A stretch of 60,000 nucleotides of DNA, taken from NCBI GenBank assembly GCA_950295325.1, contig OX485805.1:44542758-44602757 (forward strand). The letters run 5' to 3'. A model generated the notes under the pieces. The model ran no database searches. It saw only the letters and a program-made list of their open reading frames with translations, and was not told the origin of the DNA. This document shows, piece by piece, positions 11,793 through 22,144 of this stretch. Positions within the stretch are counted from its first letter, which is position 1, and every line of letters starts with the position of its first letter. This stretch comes from Polytrichum commune. Its lineage: Eukaryota; Streptophyta; Polytrichopsida; Polytrichales; Polytrichaceae. Made by a program: the position numbers and the translations under genes.

Positions 11793-12760
11793 ACGAATGA
11801 TCGTTCGTTAGCTACAGCCGAAATGGAGGGCTTATGTACACGAACGATCGTTCGTAAGTTCCAGCCGAAACATAGGGGCGGATGCATACGACCGATCATA
11901 TGTATGTTACAGCCGTGACATTGTTAGGCAAAAATGATTGGACACGTCCGAATAGAGATATCTATAGCCACGTTACAGGGATACATGAAATTCAATATCC
12001 AGTGGAAAATGACAATCGACATCTATCACTAAAATCGTGATTGAACAGATACGAACGAGCGTTCGTATCTATCATTAACACGGTGTAGTCCTCTACACAT
12101 GCTTGCGTCAACAGGTATGTTGGTGGATGCGTGGCCGGTGGACAGGTGGTATTTACGAACGTGCGTTCGTAAAATTCAAAAACATAATTCTCCGTGGACA
12201 TAAATGGTAGTGCCAAATACGTACGAGCGTTCGTATCTATCCTAAACATGGTGTAGTCCTCCACACATGCTTGCGTTAACAGTTCTGTTGGTGGATGCAT
12301 GGACGGTGGACAGGTGGTATTTACGAACATGCGTTCGTAAAATTGGAAAACATAATTCTCTGTGGACATAAATGGTAGTGAGAAATACGAACGAGCGTTC
12401 GTATTTAACTTCCATATTGTTAACGTGGCCAATGCACAGAAGTGTATAAATTAAGGAATGTTTATGGATTCTTGAAAAATAATCCCAGGTGATATTTACG
12501 AACGCACGTTCGTAAATATCCCATCATCAAATGTTCCGTTGGAGAAAACGGTTACACGGGAACTCATGCGCGTCTGGGTCTTGAAGGCAGATATACGAAC
12601 GTACGTTCGTATATAATCGACACAATTTTCGTGCTTAGTTCTGTCTATAAGTAACTCAATGTCGAGTATGATTGTGAACAACTTACGTAAACAATTCACA
12701 TCATCTCTATGTACCTCTTCTGCATGTGCTACCAATTCACGTTTACGAACGTGCGTTCGT
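11793..12760. repeat. Array of ten 16-bp palindromes (copy A, module I)
   Basis: ACGAACGNNCGTTCGT sites start at 11793 (one mismatch), 11840, 12051, 12155, 12219 (one mismatch), 12323, 12387, 12498, 12595 and 12745. Spacing 104-64-104-64 shows that a 168-bp block (12051-12218 and 12219-12386) is tandemly duplicated, with surrounding sequence also similar. The array lies upstream of the module I gene, where promoter or subterminal binding sites would be expected. Confidence 0.9.
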
Positions 12761-12879
12761 AAACGTCCGGTATTTGCGGTGGTATATACGGGTATGTGCA
12801 GTCTGTAGTGGACCTGGGAGGTGTGGGGTTGGCGCACAAGAAAATGGTTTGAGCGCGTTCCAATCAGGTCTGTGGAGCG

Positions 12880-13262
12880 CACACTTGGATGTGCCGCAGA
12901 AAAGAGCTCTTCTGTGGGGGGAAGAGCTTTAAGTACCTTTCCCCCGATGGTTCAAAATCCCTTGGATGCTATTTAAAAAGCGGATTCCCGCCGCCTACTT
13001 TGACCTAACAATATGCCATTTCATCCATGCGCAATATATAAATAGCATTATGTATAGAACATGTGTTGCGTGCACGCAACATATTGTAAATCTATAAATC
13101 CGTCGCACACCTTAGTTGTTACCAAGGTCGCACGAAAATATGTCTATATGTCTATATGTATATATATATATGTATATATATGTATATGTATATATGTATA
13201 TATATGTATATATGTATATATGTATATATGTATATGTATATATGTATATATGTATATATATG

Positions 13263-13295
<33 letters not shown>

Positions 13296-13533
13296 ATATG
13301 TATATATATGTATATATGTATATATATGTATATATGTATATATATGTATATATGTATATATATGTATATATGTATATATATGTATATATGTATATATATG
13401 TATATATATGTGTGTATATGTGTATATATGTGTATAATTTACATTTTACTATTTTATATATGAGTTATTATATTATATATATATGGGTTGATGGGTTAAC
13501 ATTGAGTATTAAATTATTTGCAACTAAGGTGTG
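12880..13533 (-). mobile_element. Module I 5' end region with 13-bp inverted repeat
   Basis: CACACCTTAGTTG (13106-13118) and CAACTAAGGTGTG (13521-13533) are perfect inverse copies enclosing a microsatellite. The reverse complement of the whole region recurs at 32283-32640, where the pair reads CACACCTTGGTTG (32293-32305) and CATCTAAGGTGTG (32409-32421). A GAGCTCTT..GGGGGAAGAGCTTTAAG segment (12903-12930) is also shared. This is the outer end of module I on the 5' side of its gene. It could also be a small element inserted in the ancestor. Confidence 0.65.
13141..13437. repeat. TATG/TA-type microsatellite, about 300 bp
   Basis: Near-uninterrupted TATATATG and TATG repeats. It sits exactly between the 13-bp inverted repeats; in the other copy the corresponding interval (about 32345-32385) is only about 40 bp of TA repeats, so the tract has expanded in copy A. 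Long open stretches of Tyr/Ile/Val here are repeat translation only. Confidence 0.95.
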
Positions 13534-14547
13534 AAGTCCAAGTGAATTGATGAAGGTCTAAGTGATATATATATTCACACACACAATGAGGTAAGAGTGG
13601 CTAAGAACATATTGTGGAATCCCCTAAAATTGTAGGTATCATATGATTCACATAAAAAAATGCTTGTAATATGGTCACCAAGTGCATGAATACCAATAAA
13701 AAGTCGCTTAATCCATAGTGGCTTGTGCTAGGTAAATTGAGGACATTTGGAACTGGAGGCTCACCAAACATCGCCCCATATTAATATGACTCATTGTTGC
13801 AATTCATCATTGGTGAAAATTAAAATTTAATGCACTAGTATTCGATCGTTAGTTCAAGTTGACACCTAATTAAATGACTTGACGTCCTATTGGAAATTCA
13901 CTTTAGGTCCACCATGGTGTGGAAATGGATAACTAATTTGGAATGGTGCATACAATAGTATGCACTTACAATTATATATTTGTATTATTTGCAACAAGAA
14001 GTATGTGCATGACCATAGCTTAAACTGTTGATTTAAGTTGAAGTCTTAAACCATTCATGTTATAATAAGACTAAGTGTGTATTTTGTGATCAAATTGCAC
14101 TCAAAACTATTAAGGTGAAAGGGCTAGCATTTCAAAATTCATTCTTCACCCCCTAAACCAATGTTTTATATCAAAATGACAATTATTGGCATGAGTCTAG
14201 ATTATTATAGTTGCTATGACCCAAATAAGGTAAGTTCCAATCGAACCAACATTCGTAGACCATTTTGACATGATGCGCATAGACCACAACATGGCCATAT
14301 ATAAGAAAGGTTGGTAAGATAAAAAGATGTAGGGTTTAGGGTTTAGGGTTTGGGGTTAGGGTATAGAGTTTGTGAAAGTTGTCTATGTGGTTTGCGGGCT
14401 TAGGGTTTAGATCGTTACTTCAATGCATTATATACACAAACAATATCGACTCCTAAATAATCCATATCGTACTAACTTAATTTATGGGAAGCTCATACTA
14501 TCAATTATTGATACTACTAGCAAAACATGCGACCACATGGCTATAAT
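13534..14547. other. Module flank with telomere-type repeats, no gene
   Basis: No coding sequence seen. 13990-14420 matches the reverse complement of about 31480-31880, including a TAGGGTTTAGGGTTTAGGG run at about 14331-14353. 13850-13960 matches 37670-37790 in the same orientation. The stretch is therefore a mosaic of sequences that also border the other module copies. Confidence 0.6.
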
Positions 14548-14645
14548 ACACTACACTAAATATGATATTTAGTGTTTGATTGTATAATATAGTGTTGTTA
14601 CACTATCATGGTCAACACTAAATTTCAATTCTTTGATAATTAGTG
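14548..14645 (-). mobile_element. Partial MITE of the 934-1278 family
   Basis: It begins CACTACACTAAATATGATAT and aligns with the reverse complement of about 1278-1165 of the complete element, including the GTCAACACTAA..TTCAATTCTTT block. It stops abruptly at about 14645, next to the 3' end of module II copy A. Confidence 0.65.
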
Positions 14646-15092
14646 TTGGACATATTAAATGGGCCACCACATTTGCTACTACCATGTCCTTTATGCTTTT
14701 ATCAAACACTATATTCGGTATTTGGAGACTTTTGGTTGATTATGAGACTATATAAGGATGCACATTTCAAAAATGGACCAGTAATGACGATTAAAAATCC
14801 CATATGTATAATGGTATGCTACTATTATTATACATAAAGGCATGGAAGTGAACAAAAATGTGAGTCATACATGAAAATAGTTGCGTATGAAATGACAACT
14901 CGTTATGAATGGAAGGGAAGATGCGAAGAATGAATGGAAGTTGAATGAATTAATTGGGATAGAAATACAATTATAATGGAAATACCATCAATGTCTTGAG
15001 TAACTTGGAATAGCATAGAAAGTAAGCACTTAAATATGTTCTACACCTAAGCCCATTTAGGGAGTCCGTCCCACTAGTACGTTCTAGTCACA

Positions 15093-16073
15093 CTAGTCCG
15101 ACCCACTATTTTTTTTTGCGGCTAAGTCCTTTTTTTTGGCGGCCTCCATGGCTTTAAAAATCTCAGGCCCACGACTGTATCCTTGTGTGTTGCCTGGAAA
15201 GGAATATGTGTCGTTCTTGCATGTTTCAGGACGCGCTCCCGAATTGTACGAGGTGGTATTATAAGTAGAATACGAGGGCGTTTGCGAAAGGGAACGTCTT
15301 GCGCTTCTCCGGAGGGCCAGAGAACGATCGCACTCGGAAGATGCGGCCTTGAGGGCGTGCCTTGGCAATGACGAAGTTGAGGAGGGTTGGCCACCAAGCG
15401 AGCGGGGAGCCACCTACCAAAAACGCCATAGGAAGATAACAATAAGAACGGAGTGGGGAAAATGAGGAAGGGCGGTTTGGGATGGGCGCTCGTAAACCTC
15501 TTGGCACGCGCAGACAAAGAGGAAAGCAACGGTGAATATGGGTTTAGGGACAAAGAAGGGCACCTTGGATTTGGTGACATCGATCCCCAAGACGATGGGG
15601 GCGTCGAGGAGAGCATACGAATCCGGTTGAATTGCGGCACTGTTCAGTAATGTGGGGGAAGCATGGCAAGGAGGGCCAACGACCGGGGATGGGTTTGCAG
15701 GATGAGGAACGGGGACGACGGGGGAGGGGTTGCACCGGGTTGCTTCCAGGTGGAGACGTCGGCTCGGCCCACGACGAGCGACGGCGTCGTCCCTCGAGGG
15801 CGACACATGCCCCAAACGAACGAGCGTCCGCTTCTCCTTGGAGAGGGGGGAGGGCGACGGGGCGAACGCCCGGGGGACAACCCTAGGGGGCGGGCTGTTG
15901 ACAACACCGTCGTCGACGTCCCGGGAGTAATCCACGGCCAAGGCCGCGTCGACCGCCGAGAAGTGGTAGAGTGAGGGGATCACGGAATACGTCACGCCGC
16001 GGGAAGGGGAGCCTGGGGACGAGGGGGGACGGGAAAGGCCGTCGAGGACGGGGGCGTCACATATGGGGGCAAA
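15093..16073 (-). CDS. Module II gene, C-terminal Ser/Pro-rich exons (copy A)
   Basis: Two exons: 16073-15564 and 15413-15093, with a GT-AG intron (15563-15414) shared with copy B. The first follows a T/G-rich stretch ending CCCCATAG at 16074. It contains SLYHFSAVDAA and SPSPLSKEKRTL, conserved in copy B despite low complexity. The second reads APRSLGG then many Ser/Thr, ending with KKKDLAAKK-type lysines. If the GTATAC at the RDN codons of the upstream phosphatase exon is used as donor, the frame runs on in phase in both copies, making this the C-terminus of the giant protein. Otherwise it is a separate short gene. No known domain; probably disordered. Confidence 0.5.
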
Positions 16074-16183
16074 CTATGGGGAACAACAACAATAACAACA
16101 ACACAGACAACAAAGACATCCAAAAACGGATGAAGCGTTAGATATGTGAACCAAATGATAACACGCACATACATGAAGATATT

Positions 16184-16951
16184 TCAAATGAGTTTATTAA
16201 ATTTTGCGAGCCTCATGATGCTCTTGTATACATTATCGCGGGGGCTTAGTCCCGCATTGCCGATGGGGTTGGACCTAACAAAAAAGGGGATGCTACCGGC
16301 GTGGAGCACAAGCCTTCTAAGGTACGGCGCTAGCGTATCGACCAAAAATGTGTCCTTCCTATCGCCGGTCCACGTGTCGGGAAAGATGACGTTGCCCGGG
16401 GGGTTCAAAACGCTCTTGGCGGGGCTATCGTCGACCAGGAGAGTGTTCTCCGGAGTAGGCCACCACCCGTGGGGGGTCCCCTGAAGCCGGGGGACGCCGC
16501 GCCAAAGTCTGGACCTGAGGACCTTGAGGAACTGTTGTCCTCTGCCTCGGCCGCCGAACTTGGGAACCGGTAGACCCTTTTCGTCGAGTAGTTCATCGCA
16601 GTCCTCTTGCCCGAGGACAAGGCAAGGGCTCGGGAGATCACGGAATAGGAAGTCGACGATGGGTTCCGTGTTCTCCATGACCATGGAGCTCCACACAATG
16701 ACGTGGGCGAACTCGACCACCTCGCGAAGGAAGTCGCGCAAGCCAGGACGGGCGCGGACAGCCTTGCGGTTTATTAGGGTGTCGAGCTCGCCGTCATAGT
16801 CCCTTTCGTCGGGGTGACGGAAGGGACGCGTGGGGACCCTCGGGATGTGTTCGGTGTGACACAACACCCCGTTGAGGTCAAACACGATGAACGGCTTGTT
16901 TCGGGTCTGAGGTCCACTGGTGGAGGGGTTGCGACCTATCTCCGGGGGGTC
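16184..16951 (-). CDS. Module II gene, FCP1/NIF-type phosphatase exon (copy A)
   Basis: Open from the acceptor after CACAG (16952) to the stop at 16184. It carries HAD-fold FCP1-like motifs in order: FDLNGVLCHT (motif 1), VIVWSSMVMENTEPIVDFLF (motif 2), FLKVLRSRLW and NTLLVDDSPAKSVLNPP (motif 3 with DD), then a SNPIGNAGLSP end. FCP1/SCP enzymes remove phosphate from Ser/Thr of proteins such as the RNA polymerase II tail. Motif 1 reads DLN rather than the catalytic DLD; Asn here also occurs in plant FCP1-like proteins, so activity is uncertain. Splicing the intron 17542-16952 joins it in phase to the coiled-coil exon, giving DDE followed by DPPEIGRNPSTSG. It looks like a captured host domain. 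The frame is intact in this copy. Confidence 0.8.
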   Translation of the reverse strand, partial: DPPEIGRNPSTSGPQTRNKPFIVFDLNGVLCHTEHIPRVPTRPFRHPDERDYDGELDTLINRKAVRARPGLRDFLREVVEFAHVIVWSSMVMENTEPIVDFLFRDLPSPCLVLGQEDCDELLDEKGLPVPKFGGRGRGQQFLKVLRSRLWRGVPRLQGTPHGWWPTPENTLLVDDSPAKSVLNPPGNVIFPDTWTGDRKDTFLVDTLAPYLRRLVLHAGSIPFFVRSNPIGNAGLSPRDNVYKSIMRLAKFNKLI

Positions 16952-17542
16952 CTGTGATTAACAATTCGACTAGTTTAATGCTATGATCCAATAAAGAATT
17001 TAGCAAACATGAAGATGCAGTATGGAAAAAGACGAAGGGCGAGAACAAGGGTACATTTGCGAACGATCGTTCGTGAAAAGTCAGCAGTGACCATGCGCAC
17101 CATTCATGAACGTTCATTTGTGAATGAACCGCATAGTGCATTTACGAACGGGCCTTCGTGAAATAGATGGTCGCGGGGTGGCATCCTTTTACGAGCGTCC
17201 GTTCGTGAACGAGGCAGAATTGCACAACAGATTTGAACCCGCATGAACATACACAAAACAACCAATGCGAGACGACGCGATTCGATGCAAAAAAATGTTT
17301 CATTTATATGAATTCCGTGAAAATTTACAGTTTGTCTCAGATGATAAACTATCGTACAGGTTCCTAGGGCAACAGGATGTCGTGTCCTACAAAACTGGTC
17401 GACCTAAGGAAGGACGCAAAAATGGGCTATCGGAGGTCTCGGATGCCGATGTATATAACGCGCCAAAAATACAACGCATGTGGTTAGAGATGTTACGAAC
17501 GCGCGTTCGTAAATGCATGCGGTAGTCTCAAAGATGAGTTAC
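16952..17542 (-). other. Palindrome-bearing intron before the phosphatase exon (copy A)
   Basis: GTAACT donor at 17542 and CACAG acceptor at 16952, 591 bp. Four palindromes lie inside, starting at 17495 (perfect), 17191, 17144 (both degenerate) and 17059 (one mismatch), plus a weak one near 17105. In copy B most of this intron is deleted but the first palindrome next to the donor (44987-45002) is kept. Confidence 0.7.
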
Positions 17543-18985
17543 CTCGTCATCGGAGGGAGGGGGAGCGGCGCTGGATTGAGCGGCAGCTCCCTCCTCATCG
17601 ATTAACGAACGTGCGTTCGTCACATCCGCCGCCGCAGGTGCCTCAGTCTCCATTAGGTCGTCAGCACGCGCCGCCTGAGATGCCTGGGTCTGCTGTATGT
17701 CGTCCTCCTCGCCACCCAGGTCGAGAGTCTCCATGTGCACGTCCCCAATGTATGCGGAGGGATGGCGGTCTTCCGCGGGGCTGTCCTCGACGTCCATCCT
17801 CTGGACGCCTGCGGTGTCACTCGGGCTCCCCTGCGTGTCCTCCACAATGACCAAGTCAGTGTGTCGCGCAGTATCATCGCCCCTTGTCCTATCTAGTAAA
17901 CTGGGGACGACGATGAAAGGTGCCGTGTCCGTCTGTGAAGGCAGTCCTACCCTTGGTGGGGGTGGGGTGAGGACTGTTGGACCTGAAGATTCATGAACGT
18001 GCGTTCGTAAATCCTCGTCCTCACGGATAGCCGCCGAGACTGCGTCGTGTATGTTGGCGGTGTCCGTGGGCATTGTAGGGGGTGGAGGAGTCCCCACCGG
18101 CGTTGGGTGGGGCGCTGGCTGGTAGGAAGGTCCTCCCGGGAAAGGACCGTGCGTGGGGTATCCCGCAGGGAATGGGAATGCTGCCTGAGGGGCCACTGCA
18201 AAGTTTTGCAGTCTGGTCAGCATCGCCAGTATGGCGTCCGTCTTCTCGTTGGAGGACTTCAGCTCCTCCTCAATTTTTCTCATTTTCCGGGCATTCTCCT
18301 CTGCAGCCGCAGCCATGTCTTCCTTCATCTTCTGCTCGAGCTTTGCGTTAAGCTCGGCGACGGAAAGGGCCTCCTCCTTGACCCTCTTGTTCTTGTCGAA
18401 CTCCACCCCAAGCTCGACCATAATGTCCATGTCCCCCTCGTCCTCGTCGGAGACCTCGATGATCGCCCCCTCGGGCAACTCCACGTACGGGGTCTTCTTC
18501 ATCCTCTGTCGCGTGTTGCGGAACAGGTCCAACGTGGGACGGGAGCGTTGGTCGAGGACATCGAGGGTCTCCATTTTCGGGACCGCCAACCTTTGCTTGG
18601 GGGACACTGACGTCGAACAACCTCCTGGCGTGCCGAAGGGCTCCGCGCCTGAGGTAAGCGCAGGGAGGACATCCTGGGTGGTACCCGCCGAGGATCCAGT
18701 ATATCTAGCCGGGGTCCCTTGGTATTCTGAAGGCTTCCCCGATGGGGCCAACAACCGGAGAGGAGTGACATCCAAAGCCTGGAGGATGGCATTGACGTTG
18801 ACGGAGGGGCCAGGCTCGTCGTCGTCTGTTTCCATGGGCGGCATACCTTCGTCGGCCGGCATGTTGAAGTCCGTTCTGGGCACGGACATGTCAGCTAGGT
18901 CCATCGTCGACGCTTTTGTCCTGTGGAACTTGTAATCCTCCTCGTCGACGACGTCAATATATGTGTTCACGCACAGGCCCAGCAT
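17543..18985 (-). CDS. Module II gene, acidic disordered and coiled-coil exon (copy A)
   Basis: Exon from an ATG just after a TCTCAG acceptor (18986) to GACGAG at a GTAACT donor; uninterrupted, about 480 codons. The first codons (MLGLCVNTYIDVVDEEDYKFHRTK) continue the methyltransferase-like end of the preceding exon. Then comes an acidic, Pro-rich segment, a FRNTRQRMKKTPYVELPEGA core with an acidic DEDEGDMD stretch, a Lys/Glu-rich coiled coil (ELNAKLEQKMKEDMAAA onward), a PGG/PAP-rich linker and an acidic tail. Two palindromes are inside the coding sequence (17993 and 17605), both in phase and both present at the same codons in copy B. No known domain beyond the N-terminal few residues; perhaps an oligomerisation or scaffold part. 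Confidence 0.7.
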
Positions 18986-19173
18986 CTGAGATAAGAAGGC
19001 AAAGATTCAGTCATTTACGAACGCGCGTTCGTAAACATGAAGGCTTTGAGCGAGGAAATACTAACAAAATAATTCACAAAACAATCATAAGTATCGGCTG
19101 CCCATGATAAATTGTTTGGAGCATGTAGTGTTTACGAACGAGCGTTCATAAAAAATGGTGTGAGATCGCTTAC
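18986..19173 (-). other. Intron with two palindromes (copy A)
   Basis: GTAAGC donor at 19173 and TCTCAG acceptor at 18986. Palindromes start at 19134 (one mismatch) and 19017 (perfect). The matching intron of copy B (43330-43551) has three palindromes, so the number per intron changes but their presence is kept. Confidence 0.75.
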
Positions 19174-19337
19174 CATGGCCACGTACATAAATTTGCTGCC
19201 CCCAAATACGTTGTAGACAGTCTCGCCAGTCATTGCCAAACCCTGCAATATGGAGACGTAGAACTCCATCCTCAGCTCCAGCGCCGGGAAGACAGTGTAC
19301 AGAGTCTCCTGGAAGAGATCCTTTGGAGGTGGGTGAG

Positions 19338-20313
19338 TGTCGCGCACCTCTCCATGAGGAGTGCCCGAAACACCATGGGCACAAGGGGGACCCCGGAGTG
19401 ACACCCGGGACTTGTGGCGCCGTTGGTGAGAGGGCCCAAGTGATCCTAGTGTGGATGAGGTCCCCGGGCGTTGGGAACGCCTCCCATCCACGAAGACTAG
19501 GAGGCACAAGGGTAAGGCCATGAGCTATGCGTAGCTCATGGCGTAGTGATTCTAGAATGCTCAAGAACACCTCAATCGGAGGTGTGAGCTAGGAGTTATG
19601 GCCATTTGAGTGGGGCGCTGTCCCGGGACAGCGCCCTGCTACAGCAGTGCCTGGGAGTGATTCCCGGGACTGCCAAGGTTCAAACAGGCATAACTTCCTC
19701 ACCACTTGCCCGAATGGGGCAAGTGAGGAGTCCATCGGCATCTACGTGAAGCGTAGATGAAGATGGAGTGGTTGGTTTCTGGAATCAGACATCATACAAG
19801 GAAGTTATGATGGTCTGAAGCCGCTGGGGGCTTCTAGGCCCAGCGGCTAAGGGAAAATGTCCACTTGGCCCCAACTCTTGGTAGAGAGACAAGAGGTTGG
19901 TTGACGGTGGGGTAGGGGCCCCGCGTAGAGTCCTAGAGGCTTATATGGGTGAGGTGGTGTGGCCTCACCCACCCGAGGCCGAACGGCACGGCCTCCATGG
20001 GCTTTGGCCCATTGTGAGGCCATAGTTGCCTAGTATGCTTCGGGTTGTTGTAGTGTTGCTCCGGCAACGCGATGATCAACATAAGATTGGACTTCCATGG
20101 ATGGAAGTCCACATCTAAGGAGTGGTTACCGATTAAAGGGGTGAGTCCCGAAATCAAAGTAGGAGGGTTGGTTCCCCTCCTATGAACTAATGGTCCGGGG
20201 TTAGAGGAGCTAACCATTAGCATGGCGGTATGCGAAGGGTTAGCGACTCGTAACCTTTGCTAGAATTGAAAATTGGCAAGATGGTCAAGGGGGGGCTAGC
20301 AAGGGTTGCGACA
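19338..20313 (+). repeat. Left LTR of the chromovirus-like element
   Basis: 976 bp, TGTCGC..GCGACA ends. It contains short internal palindromes such as GCGCTGTCCCGGGACAGCGC (near 19617) and a GGACTTCCATGGATGGAAGTCC hairpin near 20091. No protein of its own. Confidence 0.9.
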
Positions 20314-20314
20314 C

Positions 20315-20331
20315 TTGGTATCAGAGCAGGG
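20315..20331 (+). other. Primer binding site (initiator tRNA-Met type)
   Basis: TTGGTATCAGAGCAGGG one base after the LTR end matches the TGGTATCAGAGC consensus that pairs with the 3' end of initiator tRNA-Met in most plant Ty1/copia and Ty3/gypsy chromovirus elements. Confidence 0.85.
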
Positions 20332-20989
20332 TTCCAAGTTTTGAGCTCGCACTTTGAGGGAAACATGGGTATAAAAAATGCGGGTTATGATGGTGAGCCC
20401 GGGGTTTCCAAAAGGTTGTGAGGCTCAAATTGGAACAAGGATCATGTGCAAATGGAGTTTGACCATACCATTGATTTTAATGGTAATGGTGGGCATGAGG
20501 GTGGATTCGGTGAGGAAAATGGAGGTGTCCTTTGAAAGGGCTCCCGCAAACCTCAAATAGTATTTGGGGCCTAGAATACCGAATGCACCCAAAACCTTGG
20601 AGGGTATTAATGTTGGATTGAAATTTCAATTCGAGATGCTTCGAAGGTTCGGATGTTGAAATGAACTTGGTGCTAATGAGGCACCCGGGGCCTCTTAAGG
20701 CCTATGTGCGCTATTCAAACGCACAAATGAAGGATACACCTAAAACGGACGAGCTTTCTAAGAAATGCATCGTTTTAGGTGGGGTTTTAAAAGCGGGTGG
20801 TGGATGCCTTGTTTAAGTCCCCAAGGCTTCTTGAGGACATGGTGGGGATCATCAAGTTTGCAAGATCATTGAATCCGATGGTCCCGAAGAAAAGTTTGGC
20901 GGCGCATCACCACAAGTGGCTTTAGCCAAAGTTGGTCCCAAAGAAATGAGTGCAAATTGTTTGGTTCATTTTACTTAGGCAAAATATGT

Positions 20990-21310
20990 TGGTGCCGCTA
21001 ACGGAATGTTGAAAGGTGGCTTTATGCTTCCAAGGCAAATCATACTCATGCCGCGGACGGAATGTTGGAAGGTGGGTTTGTCCTACCAAGGCAATTCATG
21101 TTCGTGCCGCATACGGAGTGTGGGAAGGTGGCTTTGTGCTATCAAGGGAAAACATGTTTGTTTTGTGGACAAATTATTGGAAATTGCTTTTGTGGCACTA
21201 AACCAATTCGTCCCATGGACGAAATGTTAAAAGTTGGCTTTGCGGACCGAGCCAAAACATATTGTTGCGGTGGACCGAGAATTAGATGGTGGCTTTGTGG
21301 CCAAGGCTAG
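20990..21310 (+). repeat. About 56-60 bp tandem repeats in the gag position
   Basis: Five or six imperfect units of the type CGGAATGTTGGAAGGTGGCTT followed by AAGGCAAATCAT. They occupy the place where a gag gene would be, with no capsid or zinc-knuckle coding sequence recognisable. Confidence 0.7.
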
Positions 21311-21729
21311 TAGCCTTAAGCCAAGGCCAAGTCATGTATACCTTGAGGCTCAAATGAATGGGAGATATGTCTCATGAGTTGTCAAAGAGGCAACGGACTC
21401 TTTCATGAGCCGAAAGCTCACAAGGGGGTTGGGGCTCGCGGACGGGTAGAGCCGGCAAGCCCACCAAAGTACGGTTTGCAAAGGGCGAACCGCATGAAGC
21501 AAAGGAGGCGGCGATGCATGTAACCTTTTGATGTGGGACATTAGATTTTTGTCAAGATTTCACTCTATGTGAAATAAGTGACGTGCATGTCATTGAAAAG
21601 GTCACCTTCTTTGAAACTCACATGAGAGATGTGAGGTGCAAGCCGGTGTGCTTGCGGTGCATTATGATGTGTCATAATGGCAAAAAGATGAAGTTCAAAT
21701 TGATAAGGACTCTTATGGTAGGAGGACCC

Positions 21730-22000
21730 AAGTTGAATTTGGTCTTAATGGACCAAATGAAAAATGGCCAACATAATGGTCGTCGTTCAATTGGAGCAAC
21801 TCGATAGAACTTATGGGGAGGCTAGGAAAGATGGGCCTCCCCTAAACCACTTTGGTGGGATGTTGGTGAGATACAATGATGTATTCGCCAATGTGTTGCC
21901 CAAAAGTTACCGCCAAGGAGTGAAAAATAACTTTGCTCAACAAGAAATTGAGTTCTTGAGGCATGTGGTGACTAAGGAAGTTGGTGGACAAACATGAAGA
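21730..22000 (+). pseudogene. Deleted reverse-transcriptase region
   Basis: The translation moves from a YNDVFANVLPKSYRQGVKNN segment (normally just before the RT fingers) directly to EIEFLRHVVTKEVG (normally after the RT palm, LGHVVS). The intervening catalytic part with the Y/F-x-D-D motif is gone. The element therefore cannot copy itself. Confidence 0.7.
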
Positions 22001-22144
22001 ATGTCAAGGCAATCCAAGAGGAGAATTGGCCCTTGACTCAAAAAAGGCTTAGGTCATTGGTTGTCCTAGCCAACTACTACCACCACTTCATTCTAGATTT
22101 GTTTTAAGGTTGCTAAGACCTTACTCAACTTATTGAGGAAATAG

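Larger units (their letters stand above)
7796..13533 (-). mobile_element. Module I, copy A (transposase-like gene plus palindrome array)
   Basis: Read on the minus strand: an end region with inverted repeats and a microsatellite (12880-13533), an array of the 16-bp palindrome (11793-12760), a two-exon gene (11325-8203) and a 3' tail to an end of the form ACACTATATTTGTTAATCGG at 7796. The same order occurs in opposite orientation at 32283-37487, with high similarity in the gene and at both ends. A related end sequence (ACACTATATTCGGTATTTGG) marks the 3' end of module II at about 14703 and 59872, so both modules may share end recognition. Limits are inferred from where copies A and B stop matching; target duplications were not found. 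Confidence 0.7.

Noticed and set aside
13061-13534. Long Tyr/Ile/Val/Cys-rich open reading frames in three frames
   Set aside because: They are translations of a TATG/TA microsatellite; any frame of such a repeat stays open.
19933-20223. 96-residue open frame repeated at 26028-26318
   Set aside because: It lies inside both LTRs of the chromovirus-like element on the opposite strand and has no recognisable motif; it is a by-product of the repeat.
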